Assembly (NCBI RefSeq): GCF_004912275.1
Contig: NZ_STGY01000005.1
Span: 1-64,000, forward strand
Source: Glycomyces buryatensis
GTDB taxonomy: Bacteria; Actinomycetota; Actinomycetes; Mycobacteriales; Micromonosporaceae
Reading direction: 5' to 3'
Length of the DNA: 64,000 nt
Shown: in pieces, positions 28,339-37,395 of the stretch
Position numbering within the stretch: the stretch's first letter is position 1
How the letters are laid out: every line of letters starts with the position of its first letter
Position numbers and translations under genes: made by a program
The notes under the pieces: generated by a model
Told to the model about the DNA's origin: nothing
Databases searched by the model: none
What the model saw: the letters and a program-made list of their open reading frames with translations, nothing else

Positions 28339-29127
28339 GTGACTTCGAACACCGCGGGACCGAGCCGTCGTGAGCGGATGCGCGCCGAGACGATCGGCGA
28401 GATCAAGGCGAGCGCCCGACGCCAGCTGCTGGAGCACGGCCCCAGCGGCGTCTCGCTGCGAGCGATCGCCCGCGAGGTCGGCGTGACGCCGGCGGCCCTG
28501 TATCGGTACTTCGACAACCTGGAAGCGCTGCTCACGGACCTGTGCTGCGACTTCTACGACGAGCTTATCGAGGAGAGCCGCCAGGCCATGGACGCCGCGG
28601 CCCAGGCGTGTTCCGTCGAAGGTTCGAAGTCGTGCCACCTGGAGCGGATGAAGGCCTGGATCTGGTCGTTCCGGTCATGGGCGGTGTCGAATCGCCGCGA
28701 GTTCGAGCTCATGCTCAGCCTCCCGGGCGGCGACAGCGCGTTGTCGCTCGGCCCGGATCCGGTGGGACAGTCGCTGGAAGACCTGGACCCGGTGTACCGG
28801 AAATCGATCGAGCACTCGCAGATGTGCGGGGGCGAGCTGGCCGCGTTCTACCGGGAGACCGAGGGGAAGGGCTTCGACTTCGACGGTGCCACGATGCCCG
28901 AGATTTCCGAAGGGCTGCAAGCGGAGATCATGGGGACCTGCGCCGGGCTCATTATCGGGGATGAGGTCCCATTGACCTGGGCCTACAACTTCGTCTCCGG
29001 GTGGGTGCGGGTCTTCGGCCTGGTCGTGATGGAGGCCTTCGGGTCACTTCCGGTGCAGGAATATGTGGACGAGTTCTACACGGCGCAGATCCAGTCGATG
29101 ATGAAGGACTTCGGAATCAGCCCTTGA
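28339..29127 (+). CDS. TetR-family transcriptional regulator with TetR_C_13-like domain
   Basis: The 262-residue protein starts at GTG 28339 behind GAGGGAG. The helix-turn-helix is at about 20-65 (SLRAIAREVGVTPAALYRYFDNLEALL). The C-terminal domain (about 80-260) is larger than the family mean and resembles the ligand-binding domain seen in several actinobacterial TetR proteins (FRSWAVSNRREFELML, then GWVRVFGLVVMEAFG). It is divergent from the MMPL exporter, so it most likely represses that gene and itself. Confidence 0.92.
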   Translation: MTSNTAGPSRRERMRAETIGEIKASARRQLLEHGPSGVSLRAIAREVGVTPAALYRYFDNLEALLTDLCCDFYDELIEESRQAMDAAAQACSVEGSKSCHLERMKAWIWSFRSWAVSNRREFELMLSLPGGDSALSLGPDPVGQSLEDLDPVYRKSIEHSQMCGGELAAFYRETEGKGFDFDGATMPEISEGLQAEIMGTCAGLIIGDEVPLTWAYNFVSGWVRVFGLVVMEAFGSLPVQEYVDEFYTAQIQSMMKDFGISP

Positions 29128-29190
29128 GCGGAGTCAAATATCGGACACCGCAGCTGCGGCGTTGAACGTGAGTTCCGATCATGAGGAGAG

Positions 29191-29207
29191 GCCGGTTCGC
29201 AACCGGC
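29191..29207 (+). terminator. small hairpin after the TetR gene
   Basis: GCCGGTT (29191-29197) and AACCGGC (29201-29207) form a 7-base stem with loop CGC, about 65 bases past the TetR stop and just ahead of the SH3 remnant. Confidence 0.35.
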
Positions 29208-29229
29208 GCTCAACAGGAGGGAACTCATC

Positions 29230-29419
29230 ATGCGACGGAGCATGACCAGAGCACATCGACGGGATCATCCCGGCCGGCGCCTCGGTGCCCTGGTGCGGGA
29301 TCGTCTACGGCGGCACCTACACCGCCTGCGGCGTGACCAACTGGGACTACTGGGATCAGGTGAACTGGAACGGCCAGTCCGGATTCGTGGCGGGCGCTTG
29401 CACGGTGCTCGATGAGTAG
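29230..29419 (+). pseudogene. remnant of a small secreted SH3-like domain protein
   Basis: A good AGGAGGG Shine-Dalgarno sequence precedes ATG 29230 (MRRSMTRAHRR). After about 15 bases the meaningful frame shifts by +1. The frame ending at TAG 29417-29419 reads IIPAGASVPWCGIVYGG, then TYTACGVTNWDYW and FVAGACTVLDE, with three cysteines and the look of a secreted bacterial SH3-like domain. That frame has a TGA at 29243 and no start. The start region and signal peptide appear to have been joined out of frame by a deletion. Confidence 0.55.
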
Positions 29420-29434
29420 ACGGCGGTAATGCGA

Positions 29435-29468
29435 CGAGGGCCGGACCGCGCGAGCGGTCCGGCCCTCG
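29435..29468. terminator. bidirectional hairpin between SH3 remnant and MBL-Rieske gene
   Basis: CGAGGGCCGGACCGC (29435-29449) pairs perfectly with GCGGTCCGGCCCTCG (29454-29468) over 15 bases with loop GCGA. Confidence 0.75.
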
Positions 29469-29483
29469 TTCGCTCGTTCTCGG

Positions 29484-31061
29484 CTACTCGGAAGCCGCTT
29501 CGGCGGGCGCCGTGTCTGCGGGACAGCTCCGAATGTCATGTCCGACGCTCGTCATGCACTTGCCGGACTTCAGGTTCCACTTCCAGCCGTGCATCTGGCA
29601 GGTGAGCACGCCGTCCTCGATCTTCCCGAACACCGACAGGTCGGCCTTCAGGTGCGGGCAGCGGCGCTGGACCTGCCAGCCCTGCATGGTGATGTCCTCG
29701 TCGTCGGGGCGCTGCTCGGCGTACCAGCCCTCGGCGTACTGGAGGCGTTCCTCGGAGAGGCACTTGAAGAACGCGTAGACGTACTCGTTGTACTGGCCGA
29801 TCCGCGCGGCGGTGAAGCGGCAGGACAAGAACAGCGAGTTGACCCAGTCGACCTCGCGGATGTAGAGCAGGTGCTCGATGAGACGACGCTCGGTGCGGAA
29901 GCGGTAGCGGACCTTCGCGCCGTCGTCCGGGTAGATCTTGCGCTCCAGGAAGTCGAAGATGATCGACTCGACGACCTCGTCGGAGTCGGGCGCGGTCAGG
30001 TCGAACCTGACGGGGCCGCCGACGCCGGTGGCGATGTGCTCGGCCGATTCCATGAGCGGCTCGATGCGCTCGCGCAGGGTCTCCAGGACATTGATCTCCG
30101 GGTGCGACCAGGAGGCCTTCTCGGCTGCGAGGCGGCCCCGCTGGCGTTCCTTGAAGGCGTCGAGGTGCTGCTTCTTGTTCGCGAACCACTCGCGGACGTC
30201 GTCCACGGGGTGGGTGACGCTGGCGGCACCCTCCGAGTTAATCTCGGCGACCGAGCCGGGCAGCAGGATGAGGTTCTGCTTGTGGCCCTGCTCTTCGAGC
30301 CAATCGGTGTAGGTGAGCTGGTCGGGGAAGATATTGCCCTCGTCGCCGAAGACGTCATTGAACTGGTAGAGCTCGTCGTCCAGGAAGCAGGGCGGGCCCG
30401 CGATGGGGAAGACCCAGTCGCCGGCGACGTCGTCAATGTAACGCAGCGAGCGGTCGAAGCCGCGCTCGCGCTTTTGCTTCCCGAAGGCGCGCTTGGCGTT
30501 GTCGGGCAGCTCGTACACCATCGGGAACCAGATGGCGCCGGAGAACTGGAGCAGGTGGGCGTGGATCTTGCCGTGCTGGAGGAAGACGCTCATGTCGGTG
30601 GGGCGCGCGTCGTTCTGGTTGAGCATGCGAGTGCCGTCGGCGTCCTCGACCCAGAGGGAGGAGTCGCCGATGGGGCCGTCGGTGGGGCTGGTGAGCGCCT
30701 GGATCATGACCTTGACGCCGCCGGGGAGCTCGACGATCTCCTCCGAGACGGTCTTGATGAACTTGTGGAAGCCGAGGGCGCGCAGCTCCGACTCCAGTTC
30801 GTCGGTGGGGTACTCCGGCAGCAGGACTGTGGTGTCCTTGCTGATGTGGTCGCGGAGGTTCTGCTCGTCGAAGTGGTCGCGGTGGAGGTGCGAGACGTAG
30901 AGGTAGTCGGCTTGGCCGAGGGTGTCCCAATCCAGCTGCGAGTTGTCCGGGAACGGGAACCACGAGGCGAAGTATGCGGGATTCACCCAGGGGTCACAAA
31001 GGATGGAACCTGCGGCGGTCTCGATGAACATGCTGGCGTGGCCAGTACCGGTAATTCGCAC
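29484..31061 (-). CDS. metallo-beta-lactamase fold protein with C-terminal Rieske [2Fe-2S] domain
   Basis: The 525-residue protein has an N-terminal metallo-beta-lactamase-like fold with HxHxDH (H58, H60, D62, H63 in SHLHRDHFD). A middle region of about 280-440 is not recognised. The C-terminal Rieske motif is C468-x-H470 and C488-x2-H491 (RRCPHLKAD and TCQMHGW). The same two modules occur in CMP-sialic acid hydroxylase-like and UlaG-like proteins, and similar fusions are known in actinobacteria. It is probably a cytosolic redox or hydrolytic enzyme. The substrate is unknown and the gene stands alone. Confidence 0.82.
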   Translation of the reverse strand: MRITGTGHASMFIETAAGSILCDPWVNPAYFASWFPFPDNSQLDWDTLGQADYLYVSHLHRDHFDEQNLRDHISKDTTVLLPEYPTDELESELRALGFHKFIKTVSEEIVELPGGVKVMIQALTSPTDGPIGDSSLWVEDADGTRMLNQNDARPTDMSVFLQHGKIHAHLLQFSGAIWFPMVYELPDNAKRAFGKQKRERGFDRSLRYIDDVAGDWVFPIAGPPCFLDDELYQFNDVFGDEGNIFPDQLTYTDWLEEQGHKQNLILLPGSVAEINSEGAASVTHPVDDVREWFANKKQHLDAFKERQRGRLAAEKASWSHPEINVLETLRERIEPLMESAEHIATGVGGPVRFDLTAPDSDEVVESIIFDFLERKIYPDDGAKVRYRFRTERRLIEHLLYIREVDWVNSLFLSCRFTAARIGQYNEYVYAFFKCLSEERLQYAEGWYAEQRPDDEDITMQGWQVQRRCPHLKADLSVFGKIEDGVLTCQMHGWKWNLKSGKCMTSVGHDIRSCPADTAPAEAASE

Positions 31062-31247
31062 GGATAACCTTCCGGAATTCAGGACGACAGAGGCTCAACT
31101 TTACAGGTCACAAGCAGGGCGGTCTGGAGACGTTAGTCCTTGTGGCGTGTAAGACTCGGTCCGGCCGCCGCCCGGTGGCCTTAGGTCGTGACGGGTCTTG
31201 CCGCGTGTAAGACTATGTGCGATATCGAATTGGTTGGAGGAACTCCC

Positions 31248-31466
31248 ATGTCCGCCGAAGAGCAGATTCTCTCGCCCGATCAGCGCAAGCCCACCAGCCG
31301 CAAGGGCCTGTATTCCGCGCTGCTCATCGGGGCCGCCGTGCTGCTGTCGTTCCTGTTCGGCAACCACCTGGGGTATGTCGAGGACGTCTTCATCGGCACC
31401 ACTGCCGCAGTGCTCATCGGCATCGTGGTTTTCGACGCCTGGCTGCGCCGGACGGGACTCCGATAA
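31248..31466 (+). CDS. DUF2631 small membrane protein
   Basis: The 72-residue protein starts at ATG 31248 behind TTGGAGGAA. A polar N-terminus (MSAEEQILSPDQRKPTSRKG) is followed by two hydrophobic segments (LYSALLIGAAVLLSFLFG and FIGTTAAVLIGIVVFDAWL). This matches DUF2631, an actinobacterial family normally found between rlmN and dxr. The function is unknown. Its position marks the original end of the conserved dxr-rlmN segment. The upstream region repeats CGTGTAAGACT at about 31144 and 31203. Confidence 0.78.
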   Translation: MSAEEQILSPDQRKPTSRKGLYSALLIGAAVLLSFLFGNHLGYVEDVFIGTTAAVLIGIVVFDAWLRRTGLR

Positions 31467-31551
31467 GCCACGGATCCACATTTATCCCGATAAATCCCCC
31501 TTAAGGGACCCCTGGCTCAAAAATACCGGGCGGGTACGACACTTCGTAAAA

Positions 31552-31587
31552 CTGAGGGCGGGTCGCATTGGGCGACCCGCCCTTCAG
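31552..31587. terminator. hairpin between DUF2631 and the DivIVA-repeat gene
   Basis: CTGAGGGCGGGTCGC (31552-31566) pairs with GCGACCCGCCCTTCAG (31572-31587) with one bulge. It serves the two converging genes. Confidence 0.7.
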
Positions 31588-31603
31588 TTCGTCTTCGCCT
31601 ACG

Positions 31604-33652
31604 TCAGTGCATCATCCCGCGACGGGCGAACAGCTCCCGCACCTCGCGCAATGCCGAGTCCACTTCGGCTTCGAAGTAGCCGCCCTGCACCAGCGAGAAC
31701 TGGCTCGTGTCGAGCTCCCGGTCCGACAGCGGCACCGGGTTGCGCCCGGTCATCGCGGCCGAGACGGCGTCGAACATCTGGTCGACCTGGCCCGGGTCGT
31801 AACCCGAACCGAAGCGGCGGGGCTGGAAGGCCCGGCGCAGCTGCTCGAGCCGCTGGACGTCGTCGGACGTGAACGGGGAGTCCGTCGCCCGCATCTCGGT
31901 GGTCATCTCCTCCCGGCCGTGCCGGCCGGGCTGCTCGAACTGGCCGCGTCCCTCGTAGGGGTTGCGGCGCCCGAAGTCCGGCGGCGTGGCCGCGCCTCGC
32001 GGCTGCTGCGGAGGGGGGGAGACGGGAGGAGCGGGAGGCGCACCGAAACCGCCTTGGCTGTCGGCCGGGCCGCCGAAGCCACCCTGATTGTCGGGAGGAC
32101 CGAAACCGCCCTGGTTCTCCGGCGGTGCGCCGAATCCCCCTTGATTGTCCTGCGGCGCACCGAAACCACCCTGGTTGTCGGCCGGGCCGCCGAAGCCACC
32201 CTGGTTATCCGGAGGCCCGCCAAAGCCGCCCTGGTTGTCGGCCGGACCACCAAAACCGCCCTGATTGTCCTGCGGCGCACCGTAACCACCCGGCATCGGC
32301 GGGCTCGGGGCGGCCGCACGACGGCCGTATCCGGTGTCCTCCTGACCCTGCGGCTCGGGGGTGAACCCACGACCGCGCTGGGCCCCGTACGGGGGTTCCT
32401 GCGGCTGGGCCGCGGGCATGCCCTGGGTCTGCTGACCGGGTACGAGGTGCGAAGGAATCGCCTGCGTCGGTGGTGCGGGCGGCATCGGCTCGCGCTCGGG
32501 CGGGGCCTGCTGGCCGTATCCCGCCTGCGGGATCGCACCGGTCGGCGCGCCCGGGTACGCCTGCGGCGCGGGCGGAGCCGGCGACGGGGCCTGCTGCGGC
32601 GGCACGGCCGCCCGGCGGCTCCCGGTGTCGCTGAACTCGTCCTCGTAGGCCGCACCGAATCCCGGGGCCGGCCGCTCGGGCCCGCGGCCCTGCGGCGGAC
32701 CGTAGCCCTGAGCCTGCTCGGGACCGTAGCCCTGAGCCTGTTCCGGTGGCCCGAAGCCGCCACGGCGCGGATCGGACTGGAGCGGCAGCTGCTCGGTGTT
32801 CCCATGCGGGGATGAACCCGCTTGGGGCCCGGGCATTCCCGCGCGTTGCGGCGGAGCGCCGGCGCCGCGGGGAGGCGGACCGAAGTCGCCGCGAGGACCG
32901 ACCGGTTCGGGACCGCGAGGGGCCCCGAAGTCACCTGCGGGAGCCTGAGCGGCGGGAGCGGGCTCGGGCATGCCGCGAGGCGTCCCGAAGCCGGGCTCGG
33001 CGCCGCCTGGCGGCGGGGCCATCCCGGGGTCCGCGCCATTGCGCTTGGCGAACGGGTCGTCGTAGTCCTCGCCGGGAGGACCAGCGAGGAAGCCGAAGCC
33101 CTCGTCGTCGTCACCGCGAAGGTCGCCGAAGCCGTCGGCGTCACGGGGGGCGGGAGCGGGTGCCGCCCTGCCGCCGCGGGCGACGGGCGCCGGCGCGGGA
33201 GGCGGCGGGGCCATCTCGCGGGCCGCCATCACCTCATGAGCCGGAATCGCTTGCGTCGCAGCGGGGATGACCTGCGTGGCCTGGGGTTCGCTGGCGCGCC
33301 GCTGACCGGGCGCGGGCGTGGGAGCAGCCGGTGCCTGGGCCGGGGCCGCCTGCGCGGCGCCGGTGTCGGGCTTGCCGTAATCGGGGGCGGGGGCGCTGCC
33401 GAGCACACCGCGCTCTTCGAGCTCGGCGAGCTGTCTTGCCACCCGGTCGAGATAGACGTCGACCTGCCATTCGTCGTAACCGCCGAATCGGACACGGAAG
33501 ACGACGTCGTCGACCTCATCGGCCGTGACCGGGCTGCCGACGGGTTCTCCGGCGAGCGTGGCCTCGACACGGTCCAAGAAGGCGTCCACTTCGTCGACCT
33601 TGTAGCCCCTGCTCAACGCTCGGCGCCTGAATCGATCTCCATGACTCGCCAC
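31604..33652 (-). CDS. DivIVA-domain protein with long Pro/Gly linker and tandem repeats
   Basis: The 682-residue protein starts at GTG 33652 (MASHGDRFRRRALSRGYKV); a TTG two codons earlier is possible. The N-terminus has two DivIVA-like hairpins (SRGYKVDEVDAFLDRVEATL and GGYDEWQVDVYLDRVARQL). The C-terminus has two more (SGYDPGQVDQMFDAVSAAM and GGYFEAEVDSALREVRELF). Between them lie about 450 residues rich in Pro, Gly, Gln and Ala, including eight copies of a DNQGGFGGPx unit (plus-strand about 32035-32280). Such proteins act in polar growth or septum placement in actinobacteria. It is close to rlmN on the same strand. Confidence 0.85.
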   Translation of the reverse strand: MASHGDRFRRRALSRGYKVDEVDAFLDRVEATLAGEPVGSPVTADEVDDVVFRVRFGGYDEWQVDVYLDRVARQLAELEERGVLGSAPAPDYGKPDTGAAQAAPAQAPAAPTPAPGQRRASEPQATQVIPAATQAIPAHEVMAAREMAPPPPAPAPVARGGRAAPAPAPRDADGFGDLRGDDDEGFGFLAGPPGEDYDDPFAKRNGADPGMAPPPGGAEPGFGTPRGMPEPAPAAQAPAGDFGAPRGPEPVGPRGDFGPPPRGAGAPPQRAGMPGPQAGSSPHGNTEQLPLQSDPRRGGFGPPEQAQGYGPEQAQGYGPPQGRGPERPAPGFGAAYEDEFSDTGSRRAAVPPQQAPSPAPPAPQAYPGAPTGAIPQAGYGQQAPPEREPMPPAPPTQAIPSHLVPGQQTQGMPAAQPQEPPYGAQRGRGFTPEPQGQEDTGYGRRAAAPSPPMPGGYGAPQDNQGGFGGPADNQGGFGGPPDNQGGFGGPADNQGGFGAPQDNQGGFGAPPENQGGFGPPDNQGGFGGPADSQGGFGAPPAPPVSPPPQQPRGAATPPDFGRRNPYEGRGQFEQPGRHGREEMTTEMRATDSPFTSDDVQRLEQLRRAFQPRRFGSGYDPGQVDQMFDAVSAAMTGRNPVPLSDRELDTSQFSLVQGGYFEAEVDSALREVRELFARRGMMH

Positions 33653-33673
33653 TACCAAGCCACCCTTCTCCGC

Positions 33674-34825
33674 CTAACTCGCAGCACCCGAGGGCTGCTC
33701 GCCGGACTTCACGTCGGCAGAACCGGCAGGACCGGCCTCCCGAACTGAAGCGGCCAGCTGCCCACAGGCGCCATCGATCTCTTGGCCACGCGTGTCCCGC
33801 ACCGTAGTGGACACACCAGCGGCTCGCAGTCGACGCACGAACTCCGCCTCGACCGGCTTGGGACTGGCGTCCCAGCGGCTCCCCGGCGTGGGGTTGAGCG
33901 GAATCAAATTGACATGGGTCAACTTCCCCGCGAGTAGCTTTCCCAATAGGTCAGCCCGCCAAGGCTGATCATTGACATCTCGAATCATCGCGTACTCGAT
34001 CGAAACGCGACGCTTCGTCAAGGAAGCGTACTCCCAGGCCGCCCCCAGGACCTCGGCGACCTTCCAGCGGGTGTTGACGGGGACGAGCTCGTCGCGGAGC
34101 TCGTCGTCGGGGGCGTGCAGCGATACCGCAAGCGTCACCGGCAGGCCCTCGTCCGCCAGCTTCTTGATGGCCGGGACCAGGCCGACGGTGGAGACGGTGA
34201 CATGTCTGGCCGACATGCCGATCCCGTCGGGGACCGGGTCGGTGATCAGGTGCAGCGCCGCCTTGAGGCGCGCCCAGTTCGCGAGCGGCTCGCCCATGCC
34301 CATGAACACCAGGTTCGAGACGCGGCCCAGACCGTTCTCGGCCGCGATGCGGGAGCAGGCGACGACCTGGTCGACGATCTCGGCCGTGGTGAGGTTCCGC
34401 GTCAGCCCGCCTTGGCCGGTGGCGCAGAATGGGCAGGCCATGCCGCACCCGGCCTGGGAGGACACGCAAGCGGTCACCCGATCGGGATAGGCCATGATGA
34501 CGCTCTCGACCAGGGCGCCGTCGTGCAGGCGCCACACCGCCTTGACGGTCCGGCCGTTGTCGCACGAGTCGATGCGGACCGGCTCGAGGAGCCGAGGCAG
34601 CAGCGCCTCGCCGATGGCCTCCCGCGCGGACGCGGGCAGGTCGGTCATGAGGTTCGCGTCGCCGACGTGGCGCCCGAAGTACTGGTTGCGCAACTGCTTG
34701 GCGCGGAAGGCGGGCTGTCCTATCTCGGACAGGACGGACTGGCACCCCGCCAGATCGAGATCGGCGAGGTGTCGCGGCGCCGCCTTGCGAGGGCGCGGCT
34801 CGGTCAACGTGAGTGCTACAGACAT
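33674..34825 (-). CDS. rlmN: dual-specificity 23S rRNA/tRNA adenine-C2 methyltransferase
   Basis: The 383-residue radical-SAM enzyme methylates C2 of A2503 in 23S rRNA and A37 in tRNA. The cluster motif CGMACPFC gives C127, C131 and C134. The mechanistic cysteine C354 (EIDGACGQL) is present, and C120 is seen too. The start at ATG 34825 fits the family; upstream in-frame Met 34855 adds a non-conserved leader. It lies downstream of cdsA and upstream of the DivIVA-repeat gene, the usual actinobacterial context. Confidence 0.96.
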   Translation of the reverse strand: MSVALTLTEPRPRKAAPRHLADLDLAGCQSVLSEIGQPAFRAKQLRNQYFGRHVGDANLMTDLPASAREAIGEALLPRLLEPVRIDSCDNGRTVKAVWRLHDGALVESVIMAYPDRVTACVSSQAGCGMACPFCATGQGGLTRNLTTAEIVDQVVACSRIAAENGLGRVSNLVFMGMGEPLANWARLKAALHLITDPVPDGIGMSARHVTVSTVGLVPAIKKLADEGLPVTLAVSLHAPDDELRDELVPVNTRWKVAEVLGAAWEYASLTKRRVSIEYAMIRDVNDQPWRADLLGKLLAGKLTHVNLIPLNPTPGSRWDASPKPVEAEFVRRLRAAGVSTTVRDTRGQEIDGACGQLAASVREAGPAGSADVKSGEQPSGAAS

Positions 34826-34925
34826 GTCACGACCTAGTCTCGCATGACAGGGCATGGGCCCGCCAACCCCAGATAGTGGTTTTCAACCCGGGCCCTCCTT
34901 CTACGCGCGAACCAATCAGGACAGA

Positions 34926-35861
34926 TCACCCGAGCAGGTAACGGAACCACACATAGGCCACAGGGGCCACCATCAAAATGGAGTCAAGTCGGTCCATCAC
35001 CCCGCCGTGTCCGGGGATGAGGTTGCTCATGTCCTTGATGCCGAGGTCCCGCTTCAGCAGCGAGACGGACAGGTCCCCCAACGTAGCGGCGAGCGCCACG
35101 CAGACGCCGAACGCCACGCCCAAGGCGAATTGAACCTCGAAGAAGAAGTACAGCGTCACCGAACCGCCCAGGGCGGCGGCCACGATCGAGCCGGCCAGTC
35201 CCTCCCAGGACTTCTTGGGGCTGATCTTCGGCGTCATCTGGTGGCGCCCCAACAGCACTCCGGCGGTGTAGCCGCCGGTGTCGGACAGGACCACGGTGAA
35301 CAGCATGATCAGCACCTGCGCCGCGCCGGTCTCGATGAGCTTGGACGAGCCCTCGGTGGAGGTCGCCAGGAGCAGCACGAAACCGGCCAGGAACGGGATC
35401 TGGATGAGCACCAGGGCGGCAGCGGGGACGTCGGCCCGGTATCCGGTGGCGCCCTCGGAGAGTCGCCACACGAACAGGGCGGCCACGCCGACGGCGGTGC
35501 CGAGTAGCAACCCGGTGGCGCCGCCGAACCAGGCCAGGACCACGATGAGCGCGCCGGCGGCGGCCAGCGGGATCACCGGGACGTTCTTGCCGCCCTGGCG
35601 CATCGCATTGCCGGTCTCCCAGCAGGCGACGGCGACGGCGATGGCGGCCAGGACGAGGAAGGCGATCGGATTGATCACCAGGGAGGCGATGACGACTGCG
35701 GAGAGGCCGAGCCCGACGCCGATGGCGACGGGCAGATTGCGTCCGGCCGAGGGCTTGCGTCGGCCCTCGGAGCCGGTCTCGGCGGTGTCAGACCCTCGTC
35801 CATCCCCGTCTTCCGACGGGCCTGGACGACGGTCGGGGGGACCGTCGGGGAGCGCGCTCAT
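34926..35861 (-). CDS. cdsA: phosphatidate cytidylyltransferase (CDP-diacylglycerol synthase)
   Basis: The 311-residue membrane enzyme makes CDP-diacylglycerol for phospholipid synthesis. A charged N-terminus (about 1-40) is followed by about eight membrane helices. The C-terminal CdsA signature is visible as SDTGGYTAGVLLG, ISPKKSWEG and DLGIKDMSNLIPGHGGVMD, ending in RLDS. Its start overlaps the frr stop by one base (TGATG), so it is coupled to frr. The order pyrH-frr-cdsA-rlmN is conserved. Confidence 0.96.
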   Translation of the reverse strand: MSALPDGPPDRRPGPSEDGDGRGSDTAETGSEGRRKPSAGRNLPVAIGVGLGLSAVVIASLVINPIAFLVLAAIAVAVACWETGNAMRQGGKNVPVIPLAAAGALIVVLAWFGGATGLLLGTAVGVAALFVWRLSEGATGYRADVPAAALVLIQIPFLAGFVLLLATSTEGSSKLIETGAAQVLIMLFTVVLSDTGGYTAGVLLGRHQMTPKISPKKSWEGLAGSIVAAALGGSVTLYFFFEVQFALGVAFGVCVALAATLGDLSVSLLKRDLGIKDMSNLIPGHGGVMDRLDSILMVAPVAYVWFRYLLG

Positions 35862-36418
35862 CAGATCTCGAGCAGTTCGTTCTCTTTGGCGCTCACCATT
35901 TCGTCGACGTGACCGGTGAACCGACCGGTCAGGTCGTCGAGCTCCTTCTCGGCGGCGTGGCCCTCGTCCTCGCCGGCCTCGCCGTCCTTGACGATCTTGC
36001 CGATCTCATCCTTGGCCTTGCGGCGGATATTGCGGATGGCGACCTTGGTGTCCTCACCCTTGCCGCGCGCGACCTTGATCATTTCGCGGCGGCGCTCCTC
36101 GGTCATGGCCGGCAGGTTGAGCCGCAGCTGGGTGCCCTCATTGGACGGGTTGACGCCGAGGTCCGAGTTGCGGATGGCGTCTTCGATGTCCTTGATCTGC
36201 GAGACGTCGAACGGCTTGATGAGCACCATGCGGGGCTCGGGAATGCCGATCGAGGCGACCTGCGAGATCGGCGTCTGGGCGCCGTAGTACTCGACAGTGA
36301 CCCGGTTGAACATGGCGGAGGAGGCGCGGCCGGTGCGGATCGCGCCGAATTCCTCTTTGGCGTGCTCGATGGCCCGCTCCATCTTCTCCTCGGCTTCGAG
36401 GAGGGTGTCGTCAATCAC
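35861..36418 (-). CDS. frr: ribosome recycling factor
   Basis: The 185-residue protein releases ribosomes from mRNA after termination, together with EF-G. The long three-helix bundle is evident ([56 protein letters not shown]), with the beta domain between about 30 and 105. The length is standard. It lies 56 bases downstream of pyrH and overlaps cdsA by one base. Confidence 0.98.
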   Translation of the reverse strand: MIDDTLLEAEEKMERAIEHAKEEFGAIRTGRASSAMFNRVTVEYYGAQTPISQVASIGIPEPRMVLIKPFDVSQIKDIEDAIRNSDLGVNPSNEGTQLRLNLPAMTEERRREMIKVARGKGEDTKVAIRNIRRKAKDEIGKIVKDGEAGEDEGHAAEKELDDLTGRFTGHVDEMVSAKENELLEI

Positions 36419-36474
36419 GGCTTTCTCACATTCTTTTGCAGCCTGACAGCAACTCTGACCGTACCGCGCCGCTG

Positions 36475-37200
36475 TTACACGTCGGCGGCGTGGATCAAGG
36501 TCCCGAGCTTTTCCCCGATGATGGCGCGGCGCAGGTTGCCGTCGTCATCGGCGCCGAAGACGCGCATCGGGAGGGCGTTGTCCTTGCAGAGGCTGAAGGC
36601 GGTCTGGTCGACGACCATGAGCTCGCGCTTGAGGGCCTCGTCGAAGGTGATGTCCTCGAGGCGCTGCGCGGACGGGTCGGTGCGCGGGTCCGCGGTGTAG
36701 ACGGCGTCGACGCCGTTCTTCGAGACCAGGACCTCTTGGGCGCGAATCTCAAGGGCGCGCTGGGCCGCGACGGTGTCGGTGGAGAAGTACGGGAGCCCGG
36801 CGCCGGCGCCGAAGATGACGACGCGGCCCTTCTCGAGGTGCCGGATGGCCCGCAGGGGGAGGTAGGCCTCGGCGACCTGGGCCATGGAGATGGCGGTCTG
36901 GACTCGGGTGTCGACGCCTTCCTTCTCCAGGAAGTCCTGGAGGGCGAGGCAGTTCATGACGGTGCCGAGCATGCCCATGTAGTCGGCGCGGGCGCGGTCC
37001 ATGCCGCGCCGCTGGAGTTCGGCGCCGCGGAAGAAGTTGCCTCCACCGACGACGACCGCCACCTGGACGCCCGCGGCGACTCCGGCCGCGATCTCGCGGG
37101 CCACGCCCTGCACGACGTCGGGGTCGACGCCGACGGCGCCGCCGCCGAAGGACTCACCGGACAGTTTCAGTACGACCCGGCGGTTCGTGGTTTGGCTCAT
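36475..37200 (-). CDS. pyrH: uridylate kinase
   Basis: The 241-residue enzyme phosphorylates UMP to UDP and is hexameric in bacteria. It has the amino-acid-kinase fold with N-terminal [12 protein letters not shown], the glycine loop [27 protein letters not shown], and the C-terminal ATP-binding [10 protein letters not shown]. It is downstream of tsf, separated by a strong hairpin, and heads pyrH-frr-cdsA. Confidence 0.98.
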   Translation of the reverse strand: MSQTTNRRVVLKLSGESFGGGAVGVDPDVVQGVAREIAAGVAAGVQVAVVVGGGNFFRGAELQRRGMDRARADYMGMLGTVMNCLALQDFLEKEGVDTRVQTAISMAQVAEAYLPLRAIRHLEKGRVVIFGAGAGLPYFSTDTVAAQRALEIRAQEVLVSKNGVDAVYTADPRTDPSAQRLEDITFDEALKRELMVVDQTAFSLCKDNALPMRVFGADDDGNLRRAIIGEKLGTLIHAADV

Positions 37201-37311
37201 GACGCTCCCCTGCTCTGGCTCGGATGTATAACCGGCTCCATGCCCTGGTGGGCCGCGGAGCGGGACTCCTTGCGGCCGCCGTGTTCATTCAAGACACGGC
37301 ACTCCAGGCAT

Positions 37312-37347
37312 GGAACGAGGCGGCGGCCTGCGCCGCCGCCTCGTTCC
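37312..37347 (-). terminator. terminator after rpsB-tsf
   Basis: GGAACGAGGCGGCGGC (37312-37327) pairs perfectly with GCCGCCGCCTCGTTCC (37332-37347) over 16 bases, loop CTGC, about 50 bases past the tsf stop. Confidence 0.8.
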
Positions 37348-37395
37348 GTCGCTATACGGCTGAAGCCAGTGTAGTCGGCGGTCTCAGACCGGAGA

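Noticed and set aside
29228-29539. 103-codon minus-strand gene over the SH3 remnant
   Set aside because: It crosses the 15-base terminator hairpin and has no Shine-Dalgarno sequence or family-like text.
32035-32280. CRISPR-like or tandem repeat array
   Set aside because: The roughly 30-base periodic repeats are in frame in the DivIVA gene and code for DNQGGFGGP units; there are no spacers.
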